Shown here one piece after another: positions 1 to 5,090 of a stretch of DNA of 5,090 nt. The notes beneath the pieces were generated by a model, which had not been told where the DNA came from, ran no database searches, and saw nothing but the letters and a program-made list of their open reading frames with translations. Numbering within the stretch: the stretch's first letter is position 1; every line of letters starts with the position of its first letter. This DNA comes from Acidobacteriaceae bacterium (lineage in GTDB: Bacteria > Acidobacteriota > Terriglobia > Terriglobales > Acidobacteriaceae), in contig DAHUZD010000213.1 of the NCBI GenBank assembly GCA_027306745.1, positions 1 to 5,090 of the forward strand, written 5' to 3'. The translations under genes and the position numbers were made by a program.

Positions 1-2
1 TG

Positions 3-383
3 ATGATTCTGTTGTTTCTGGGGAGCTGGCGCAGCACGTTGATTATTGCTGTATCCATTCCTCTGTCCATTTTGGTTTCGTTCATCGCGCTGGGCATTCT
101 GGGCCAAACCATCAACATCATGACGCTGGGCGGCATGGCGCTGGCCGTCGGCATTCTGGTGGATGACGCGACGGTGGAGATTGAAAATATCAATCGCAAT
201 CTGGAGATGGGCAAGGAGATTGAGCAGGCGATTTTAGACGGTGCAGCCGAGATTGCCGTGCCTGCCTTTGTCTCCACGCTGTCGATTTGCATTGTCTTTG
301 TGCCCAGGTTCTTTTTGGGCGGCGTGGCGCATTACCTGTTCGTTCCGTTGGCGGAGGCCGTGGTCTTCGCCATGCTGGCCTAG
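3..383 (+). CDS. RND permease, upstream fragment ending at the premature amber codon
   Basis: This is the part of the permease frame before the TAG. The real start lies upstream of the window; the ATG at 3 is only an internal Met of TM2 (MILLFLGSWRST). It covers TM2-TM3, TM4 with DDATVEIEN, the cytoplasmic stretch NRNLEMGKEIEQAILDGAAE, TM5 and the first half of TM6 (PLAEAVVFAMLA), then stops. A protein ending here would have the first porter half but no second membrane bundle, so on family knowledge it should be inactive as a pump and probably unstable. An Arg at codon 306-308 replaces the Met usually found in the FVP-M-FF stretch of TM5. Confidence 0.6.
   Translation: MILLFLGSWRSTLIIAVSIPLSILVSFIALGILGQTINIMTLGGMALAVGILVDDATVEIENINRNLEMGKEIEQAILDGAAEIAVPAFVSTLSICIVFVPRFFLGGVAHYLFVPLAEAVVFAMLA
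381..383 (+). other. Premature in-frame amber (TAG) codon in the permease
   Basis: The frame reads ...VVFAMLA-TAG-YMLSRTVVPTM.... Relatives typically read FAMLASY-LSRT-VPT here, so the lost residue is most simply a Ser whose TCG codon became TAG by one C-to-A change. Both sides of the stop are in the same frame with no missing or extra bases, which excludes an indel at this site. Confidence 0.85.
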
Positions 384-386
384 TAC

Positions 387-2147
387 ATGCTTTCGCGCAC
401 CGTGGTGCCGACCATGGCGCGCTCCATGCTGCACGTGCATGTGGAAGGACATATGGAGCTTCGGCGCGCCAGCCGCAATCCCTTCGTGCGCTGGCAGATG
501 CGTTTTGAGGACAGCTTTGAGCGTCTGCGCGGCGGTTACCGCGAACTGCTGGCCGTCTGTTTGGAGCGGCGCAGGCTCTTCATTGCGGGTTTTTTTGCCG
601 CATGTGCGTTGACGATTCTCATTCTGCTGCCCTGGTTGGGCCAGGACTTTTTCCCGGACGTGGATGGCGGCCAGTTCAAGCTGCACGTGCGTGCACAGAC
701 CGGAATGCGCATCGAAGAGACGGCGCGGCTCTGCGACCAGATTGACCAAACGATTCGCCGCGCGGTGCCCCCGGCGGAGGTGCAGACCATCATCGACAAC
801 ATCGGCGTGCCCTATAGCGGCATGAATTTGTCGTATAGCAATTCGGCGACGATTGGTTCCTGGGATGCCGACATTCTGGTTTCTTTAGCGCCCAAACACC
901 ACCCGACGGCGCAGTATGTGCGCGAGCTGCGGCGCGAGCTGCCCAGGGAATATCCCGGCGTCACCTTCTACTTTTTGCCGACGGACATGGTGAGCCAGAT
1001 TTTGAACTTTGGCCTGCCCGCGCCGCTGGACGTGCAGGTGGTGGGTTACAAAATGGAAGCCAACCATCAATTTGCAGAGAAGTTGCTGGCCGAGATGCGC
1101 CAGATTCCCGGCGCGGTCGATCTGCGCATCCAGCAGCCCTTCAACGAGCCAAACTTCACCGTGAATGTAGATCGCAGCAAGGCGCAGCAGGTGGGCTACG
1201 CACAAAAAGATGTGGCGAATAATCTGGTCTCCGCGTTGAGCGGCAGCTTCCAAACCGCGCCCAACTTCTGGCTGGATTGGAACAATGGCGTCAGCTACAA
1301 CATTGCCGTGCAGCAGCCGCAGTACAAGCTGGACACGCTGCAAGACCTGCAGAATGTTCCAGTGACGACAGGCAGCGGCACGAGCGCCTCCATGCAGATT
1401 CTTTCCAACGTGGCCAGCCTGCGGCGAGGCTCCGAGGAAGGCACGGAGAGCCACTACAACGTGATGCCGGTGATGGACATCTACGGCAGCGTGGATGGCA
1501 GCAACCTGCGCAGCGTCTCGGATCAGGTGGACAAAATCGTCAGCAAAAACAGGAAGGATTTGCCGCGCGGCTCGCGCATCATGATCCGCGGTCAGGTGGA
1601 GACGATGCGCTCCTCCACCATCGGTCTGCTCGGCGGTCTGCTTTTTGCGATCGTGCTGGTGTACTTGTTGATCGTGGTCAATTTCCAAAGCTGGCTGGAT
1701 CCGTTCATTATCGTTGCCGCGTTGCCAGCGGCGTTGGCCGGTATTGTCGCGTTTCTCTTTTTGACTGGGACGCATGTGAGCGTGCCCGCACTCACCGGCG
1801 CCATCATGTGCATGGGCGTGGCCACGGCCAACAGCATCCTGGTGGTCAGCTTTGCGCGCGACCAGATGCTGCAGGGACAATCCGCATTGGAGGCCGCACT
1901 GACCGCGGGCTACACGCGCTTTCGCCCGGTGTTGATGACTGCGCTGGCGATGATGATCGGCATGTTGCCGATGGCGCTGGGCTTGGGCGATGGCGGCGAG
2001 CAGAATGCTCCGCTGGGCCGGGCGGTGATTGGCGGCCTGTTCTTCGCCACGGTGGCCACGCTCTTTTTCGTGCCAACATTTTTCAGCTTCGTACACCGCA
2101 AGCGCGGGCTGCTGCCCACGGCCGAACTGCCCGAGGATGCGCAATGA
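387..2147 (+). CDS. RND permease, downstream fragment (second half: TM6 remnant to TM12)
   Basis: This is the continuation of the same frame after the TAG, intact to TGA 2145-2147. It opens with the second half of TM6 (YMLSRTVVPTMA), a cytoplasmic linker (about 450-560), TM7, the second porter and docking domain, then TM8-TM12 with GVATANSIL (TM10) and TRFRPVLMT (TM11). If translated separately, the ATG at 387 has no Shine-Dalgarno ahead of it. The ATG at 453 has a purine-rich GGAAGGA at 443-449 but with only 3 bases of spacing; a start there would fall in the linker just before TM7 and give a clean C-terminal half. Whether either start is used is unknown. In-frame reading as one gene with the upstream fragment is the natural ancestral state. 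The TM10 lysine of AcrB is replaced by Ala (1827-1829). Confidence 0.6.
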   Translation: MLSRTVVPTMARSMLHVHVEGHMELRRASRNPFVRWQMRFEDSFERLRGGYRELLAVCLERRRLFIAGFFAACALTILILLPWLGQDFFPDVDGGQFKLHVRAQTGMRIEETARLCDQIDQTIRRAVPPAEVQTIIDNIGVPYSGMNLSYSNSATIGSWDADILVSLAPKHHPTAQYVRELRRELPREYPGVTFYFLPTDMVSQILNFGLPAPLDVQVVGYKMEANHQFAEKLLAEMRQIPGAVDLRIQQPFNEPNFTVNVDRSKAQQVGYAQKDVANNLVSALSGSFQTAPNFWLDWNNGVSYNIAVQQPQYKLDTLQDLQNVPVTTGSGTSASMQILSNVASLRRGSEEGTESHYNVMPVMDIYGSVDGSNLRSVSDQVDKIVSKNRKDLPRGSRIMIRGQVETMRSSTIGLLGGLLFAIVLVYLLIVVNFQSWLDPFIIVAALPAALAGIVAFLFLTGTHVSVPALTGAIMCMGVATANSILVVSFARDQMLQGQSALEAALTAGYTRFRPVLMTALAMMIGMLPMALGLGDGGEQNAPLGRAVIGGLFFATVATLFFVPTFFSFVHRKRGLLPTAELPEDAQ

Positions 2148-2188
2148 AGCGGCGCAAGGGCAGTTGGCAAGATTGGAGGACCGATTGA
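2144..2188 (+). CDS. Possible 14-codon coupling mini-ORF between permease and adaptor
   Basis: ATG at 2144 overlaps the permease stop as ATGA, and the TGA at 2186-2188 overlaps the adaptor start as TGATG. The peptide is MKRRKGSWQDWRTD, basic at its N-terminus, with no recognised family. A GAGGA at 2133-2137 sits 6 bases upstream of the ATG, a usable ribosome binding site. The ORF fills the whole 40-base gap between the two genes. It could let ribosomes leaving the permease run on to the adaptor start, but an ORF this short can occur by chance. No function is claimed. Confidence 0.25.
   Translation: MKRRKGSWQDWRTD
2175..2180 (+). promoter_or_regulatory. Ribosome binding site of the adaptor gene
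   Basis: GGAGGA, 7 bases before the ATG at 2188. It decides the adaptor start against upstream in-frame starts (for example the ATG at 2029), which would lie inside the permease gene and put non-family residues before the membrane anchor. Confidence 0.8.
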
Positions 2189-3441
2189 TGCACTCGACAG
2201 AACAGTCTCCCACACTGGCAACGCCACAGGCGCGACGGCGCATGGCGCGGCTGCTGGCCGTACTGGCGATTGTGGCCGGATGCATTGTGGTCAGCGGCAT
2301 TCTGGCGCGCTTGCATGCGCGCGCTGCGCTGCGCACGGAGACGGCGCAATTGGCCCTGCCCGATGTGGCGGTCGCTCCGGTGCAACCCGGCGCGCCGACG
2401 CAGGATCTGGTGTTGCCCGGCACGATCCAGGCGTATCTGGATGCGCCCATTTATGCGCGCACCAACGGCTATGTTCGCGCCTGGTACCACGACATCGGCT
2501 CGCACGTTCGCAAGGGCGAACTGCTGGCGGTGATTGAGACGCCGGAACTGGACCAGCAGGTGCAGCAGTCCCGCGCTGCGCTGGAAACAGCGCGTCAGAA
2601 TCTAAAGCTGGCGCAGATTACCGCACAGCGTTATCAGGGCCTGGTTGCAACCGATGCAGTATCGAAGCAATCCACAGACGCGGCCAGCTATAGCGCCGGT
2701 GCGTTGCAGGCTGCCGTAGCCTCGGCGCAGGCGAATCTGGATCAGTTGCTGGCCTTGCAATCCTTCGAGCGGGTTTACGCTCCGTTTGACGGTGTAGTGA
2801 CGGCGCGCAACACCGACGTAGGCCAGTTGGTGGATGCGGGCAGCAATGGCGGCACTGGCAGCGCTTCAGCGTTAAGCGGAACCCCCGCCATGGGCGGAGG
2901 AGCCAGCTCTACCCCGCGGGAACTCTTCCATGTTTCCAGCACGCGCACGGTGCGCATATATGTGAACGTGCCGGAGCAGGATGCGCCCTCGGCGCGGCCC
3001 GGCGTGCATGTGGGCATCACGTTGGCCGAGTATCCGGGACGCGTATTTTCTGGCAAGATCGTGCGCAGCGCCGAGGCCATTGACCTGAGCACGCGCACGT
3101 TGATGGCCGAGGTGGACATCCCCAACCCCAAGGGCGAGCTGTTGCCCGGCGCTTACGCGCAGGTGCATTTGAATTTGCCGCTGGATCATCTATCGCTCAT
3201 CATTCCGGTCAGCTCGCTGCTCTTTCGTGCAGAAGGTTTGCGTGTGGCCACGGTGGATGCGCAGGGTCATGCGCACCTGATCGCCCCCATGCTGGGCCGC
3301 GACTGGGGCACGAAGGTGGAGGTGGTCTCTGGCCTTACGGCAGGCGAGCAGGTTATCGACAGCCCGCCCGACTCGATTACAGAAGGTGAGCCAGTCCGTG
3401 TCGTCACCGTGGAGCATCCAGCGGGGAGCGCCAAGCTGTGA
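2188..3441 (+). CDS. RND efflux periplasmic adaptor (membrane fusion protein, HlyD/AcrA type)
   Basis: 417-residue adaptor that bridges the inner-membrane permease and the outer-membrane channel in the periplasm. Layout: cytoplasmic RRR (16-18) then a hydrophobic anchor about 19-40; first lipoyl half 86-119 (GYVRAWYHDIGSHVRKGE); alpha-hairpin about 120-192; second lipoyl half 193-218 (YAPFDGVVTARNTDVGQLV); a Gly/Ser/Ala-rich loop about 218-243; beta-barrel from about 244 (ELFHVSSTRTVRIYVNVPEQ) to about 320; and a C-terminal membrane-proximal domain. The hairpin tip has R148, L152 and S159, fitting the RxxxLxxxxxxS consensus that adaptors use to dock on TolC-type channels. Start chosen from GGAGGA at 2175-2180. 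The stop TGA 3439-3441 overlaps the GTG start of the channel gene. Length and domains are normal, so it looks functional even though the permease upstream carries a stop codon. A Cys at 32 is ambiguous as a lipid site; an uncleaved anchor is more likely. No substrate can be inferred. Confidence 0.93.
   Translation: MHSTEQSPTLATPQARRRMARLLAVLAIVAGCIVVSGILARLHARAALRTETAQLALPDVAVAPVQPGAPTQDLVLPGTIQAYLDAPIYARTNGYVRAWYHDIGSHVRKGELLAVIETPELDQQVQQSRAALETARQNLKLAQITAQRYQGLVATDAVSKQSTDAASYSAGALQAAVASAQANLDQLLALQSFERVYAPFDGVVTARNTDVGQLVDAGSNGGTGSASALSGTPAMGGGASSTPRELFHVSSTRTVRIYVNVPEQDAPSARPGVHVGITLAEYPGRVFSGKIVRSAEAIDLSTRTLMAEVDIPNPKGELLPGAYAQVHLNLPLDHLSLIIPVSSLLFRAEGLRVATVDAQGHAHLIAPMLGRDWGTKVEVVSGLTAGEQVIDSPPDSITEGEPVRVVTVEHPAGSAKL
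3423..3428 (+). promoter_or_regulatory. Ribosome binding site of the outer-membrane channel gene
   Basis: GGGGAG, 9 bases before the GTG at 3438 and inside the last codons of the adaptor. It supports the GTG start, which overlaps the adaptor stop as GTGA, so the two genes are probably translationally coupled. Confidence 0.65.
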
Positions 3442-4877
3442 GCCGGATAAAAAAATTGCGGTATGCGTCTATCCTCTTCGCCGTTACGCCGGTGCTGCTC
3501 ACCGGCTGCATGGTCGGGCCGAAGTATGCGCGTCCCAGCGCACCGCAGCCGCCGGAGTTCAAAGAGGCTGCAGGCTGGCAGCCTGCGCAACCGCAGGATG
3601 CAGCCCTGCGCGGGGATTGGTGGGCGATTTACGGCGACGCTGACCTGAATGCGTATGAGAAGCAGGTGGAGGCTGCCAACCAAAATCTGAAGGTGGCGGC
3701 AGACAACTACGCGCAGGCACATGCTGCGGTGCAGGGCGTCCGTTCGAATCTGTTTCCATTTCTCGGTGCAGGCGCCGGTGCGACGCGTTCACGTTTTTCA
3801 TACAATCGCGCGACCTATTTCAAGGGCGTGCCGGATCAATACAACGACTTCAGCCTTCCGTTGAGCGTAAGCTGGGAGCCAGATTTTTGGGGCCGCGTCC
3901 GCCATATGGTTGTGCAGGCCAAGGCCAATGCGCAGGCCAGCGCCGCGGTGCTGCAAACGGTTCGTCTGAGCCTGCAAGCGCAATTGGCCACCGACTACTT
4001 CCAACTGCGCGGCCTTGATGCGCAGGAGCAAATCCTGAACCAGACTGTGAGCGTGCTGCAACGTTCACTGGATTTGACGGAAGACCGCTATCACGGCGGC
4101 CTCAACTCCGAACTGGACGTGGCGCAGGCGCGCACCTTGCTGGAAACCACGCAGGCCGAGGCGCAGGATGTGGGTGTGGCGCGTGCGCAATATGAGCACG
4201 CCATCGCCGTGCTGATGGGTGAGCCGCCCTCCAGCCTCAGTATTCCGCCGCGTGTTGTGAATACACTGCCGCCCGCGATTCCCGCCGGGCTGCCTTCGCA
4301 GTTGCTGGAGCGCAGGCCCGACATCGCCGTGGCAGAACGCACCATGGCCGCGGCGAATGAACAAATAGGGCTGGCGCGCTCGGCCTACTACCCCACCTTT
4401 ACGCTGACCGGTGTGGGCGGCTTTGAAAGCGCGCATCCCGGCAATTGGTTCACCGGGCCAAGCTCCTTCTGGTCCACGGGGCTTTCGGCCAGCGACATGC
4501 TTGTGGACTGGGGCCAGCGCCATTCGCTCAACGTACAGGCGCAGTCTGCCTACGATGCCACGGTGGCCACCTACCGGCAGACGGTGCTCTCGGCCTATCA
4601 GGAGGTTGAGGACAATCTGGCGGCGCTGCGGATTCTTCAGGGGGAAGCCTCGACGCAACAGCAGGCCGTCGAGGCCGCACGCAGGCAGGAACAGATTGCG
4701 CAGAGCCGCTACACAAACGGCCTGGACAATTATCTGAATGTGACCACGGCGCAGAACATTGAGCTGGCCAATGAGATGACCGCAACACAGATTTGGACGC
4801 GGCGCATGACGGCCAGCGTGCTGCTGCTGGAGGCGCTGGGCGGAGGATGGAATGCCAGCCAACTGCCGAAGTTCTAG
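3438..4877 (+). CDS. RND efflux outer-membrane factor lipoprotein (NodT family, TolC-like)
   Basis: 479-residue outer-membrane channel, the exit duct of the tripartite pump; relatives act as trimers with a beta-barrel in the outer membrane and a long alpha-helical periplasmic tube. The N-terminus has a lipoprotein signal: RIKKLR, a hydrophobic core about 10-21, and lipobox LTGC with Cys24 as the lipidation site, followed by the family signature VGPKYARP. First OEP repeat begins about D60-W61-W62 (DWWAIYGDADL). The second repeat carries the diagnostic LLERRPDIAVAER (289-301) and the following ARSAYYPTFTLTG. The final GGGWNASQLPKF is the usual end for the family, so the TAG at 4875-4877 is a genuine stop. 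The start is GTG because it gives a complete lipoprotein signal, has GGGGAG upstream, and overlaps the adaptor stop. Length is typical and no damage is seen. It lies last of the three pump genes, so they very likely share one transcript. Confidence 0.95.
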   Translation: MSRIKKLRYASILFAVTPVLLTGCMVGPKYARPSAPQPPEFKEAAGWQPAQPQDAALRGDWWAIYGDADLNAYEKQVEAANQNLKVAADNYAQAHAAVQGVRSNLFPFLGAGAGATRSRFSYNRATYFKGVPDQYNDFSLPLSVSWEPDFWGRVRHMVVQAKANAQASAAVLQTVRLSLQAQLATDYFQLRGLDAQEQILNQTVSVLQRSLDLTEDRYHGGLNSELDVAQARTLLETTQAEAQDVGVARAQYEHAIAVLMGEPPSSLSIPPRVVNTLPPAIPAGLPSQLLERRPDIAVAERTMAAANEQIGLARSAYYPTFTLTGVGGFESAHPGNWFTGPSSFWSTGLSASDMLVDWGQRHSLNVQAQSAYDATVATYRQTVLSAYQEVEDNLAALRILQGEASTQQQAVEAARRQEQIAQSRYTNGLDNYLNVTTAQNIELANEMTATQIWTRRMTASVLLLEALGGGWNASQLPKF

Positions 4878-4896
4878 CGCTCCGGGGCACATGCGC

Positions 4897-4902
4897 AAGG
4901 AG
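4897..4902 (+). promoter_or_regulatory. Ribosome binding site of the regulator gene
   Basis: AAGGAG with 8 bases to the GTG at 4911. It selects GTG over the nearer ATG at 4906, which meets a TGA after two codons, and over the ATG at 4891, which ends after seven codons. Confidence 0.75.
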
Positions 4903-4910
4903 AGGATGAC

Positions 4911-5090
4911 GTGAGACCCACGGAAACTGTTTTGGAATCACCGCCGCCGACCAGGCCGGAGATGGCGGAAGATGTGCGCGCGAATGCGGGCATCTTCGAT
5001 CGCAACTGCATGCATGACCGCATCTGCTGGTCGATTCTGGATCGCATCTCGGACGGACGCTACCAGCCCGGCGACCGGCTGAAGGAGCTG
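4911..5090 (+). CDS. GntR-family transcriptional regulator, N-terminal 60 codons (cut by window end)
   Basis: Only the first 60 residues are visible. After a leader of about 34 residues (MRPTETVLESPPPTRPEM...) comes the opening of a winged helix-turn-helix: HDRICWSILDRISDGRYQPG followed by DRLKEL. The pattern 'helix, then I-x-x-G-x-(Y/L)-x-P-G-x-x-L-x-E' is the GntR first-helix and beta-turn signature; the RLKEL form suggests the FadR/FCD-type branch, but the effector domain lies outside the window, so the ligand and subfamily are not established. Start GTG has AAGGAG at 4897-4902. The gene follows the channel gene after 33 bases with no terminator-like hairpin, so it may be cotranscribed with the pump and could control it; this is inference from position only. 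It is in the same frame as the channel gene, separated by that gene's TAG. Confidence 0.8.
   Translation, partial: MRPTETVLESPPPTRPEMAEDVRANAGIFDRNCMHDRICWSILDRISDGRYQPGDRLKEL

Larger units (their letters stand above)
1..2147 (+). pseudogene. RND efflux permease (AcrB/HAE-like), 5'-truncated by window and interrupted by in-frame TAG
   Basis: Inner-membrane proton-driven drug exporter of the RND superfamily, forming the pump core with the adaptor and channel encoded just downstream. The frame (codons starting at 3) enters at about TM2 and runs to TGA 2145-2147. Seen: TM4 with the Asp-Asp pair of the proton relay (GILVDDATVEIEN, Asp codons 162-167); TM5-TM6 around 255-410; TM7 near 570-645 followed by LGQDFFPDVDGG; the second periplasmic porter/docking domain; TM8-TM12 from about 1608 to 2095, including GVATANSIL in TM10 and RFRPVLMT in TM11. 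About 715 codons are present, roughly two thirds of the usual 1,020-1,080. One TAG (381-383) breaks TM6 in the same frame, and nothing else in the gene looks decayed. Family assignment is near certain. Whether it is a true pseudogene, a sequence error or a read-through gene is open. Substrate is unknown. Confidence 0.8.

Noticed and set aside
381..383. TAG read as an amino acid by a reassigned genetic code
   Set aside because: The channel gene ends with TAG at 4875-4877 at the normal family C-terminus, so TAG acts as a stop in this genome; inefficient suppression is still possible but reassignment is not supported.
2281..2283. Cys32 of the adaptor as a lipoprotein site (IVAGC)
   Set aside because: The hydrophobic stretch continues well past the Cys (IVVSGIL) and is preceded by RRR and further residues, which fits an uncleaved membrane anchor better than a lipobox; not excluded.
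885..2450. Long open frame (521 codons) on the minus strand opposite permease and adaptor
   Set aside because: It runs antisense across two recognised genes and their junction, its product is rich in His, Arg and Gln with no recognisable domain, and such frames are common opposite GC-rich coding DNA.
3570..3586. Inverted repeat GCAGGCTG-G-CAGCCTGC, a possible operator
   Set aside because: It lies inside the channel gene where GC-rich codons for Ala, Gly, Trp and Gln make such palindromes likely; the spacer is one base, there is no second copy and no promoter nearby.
4065..4898. 277-codon open frame on the minus strand opposite the channel gene
   Set aside because: It shadows a clear NodT-family gene, its composition is Arg/Gly/His-rich, and no domain is recognisable.
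4878..4910. Possible terminator between channel and regulator genes
   Set aside because: The 33 bases contain no stable GC hairpin followed by a T-run; only short GCGC matches are present.

Overview
The window is a compact, one-directional (+ strand) cluster encoding a tripartite RND-type efflux system, followed by the start of a regulator gene. In order it holds the inner-membrane RND permease (its start lies upstream of the window), a periplasmic adaptor (membrane fusion protein), a NodT-type outer-membrane channel lipoprotein, and the first 60 codons of a probable GntR-family transcription factor. The DNA is GC-rich by eye, and the outer-membrane factor shows a Gram-negative host. The gene order and the look of the regulator N-terminus would fit an Acidobacteriota or proteobacterial genome, but this is a weak guess from memory and not something the sequence proves.

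Region 1-2147: permease, from about transmembrane helix 2 of the first half to its natural C-terminus. The reading frame is continuous and family-like throughout except for one in-frame TAG at 381-383, inside the predicted TM6 where relatives normally carry a serine. A second family-atypical change, Arg for the usual Met in the 'FVP-M-FF' stretch of TM5, lies 75 bases upstream. The rest shows no decay, so the stop is either very recent, a sequence error, or suppressed.

Region 2144-2190: a 40-base gap between permease and adaptor holds a 14-codon ORF that overlaps the permease stop (ATGA) and the adaptor start (TGATG). It may be a coupling device or chance. Region 2188-3441: adaptor with N-terminal membrane anchor, split lipoyl domain, alpha-hairpin with an RxxxLxxxxxxS tip motif, an unusual Gly/Ser/Ala-rich loop, and beta-barrel. 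Region 3438-4877: outer-membrane channel, GTG start overlapping the adaptor stop. Region 4911-5090: GntR-type regulator, cut by the window end, 33 bases after the channel gene with no visible terminator.

Together the first three genes would form one envelope-spanning pump (proton-driven permease, adaptor, exit duct) that expels small hydrophobic compounds; the substrate cannot be read from sequence. With the TAG as given, the pump would lack a full-length permease. I found no mobile elements, RNA genes, CRISPR arrays or origin, and no new system; the broken permease and the coupling mini-ORF are the points most worth checking.
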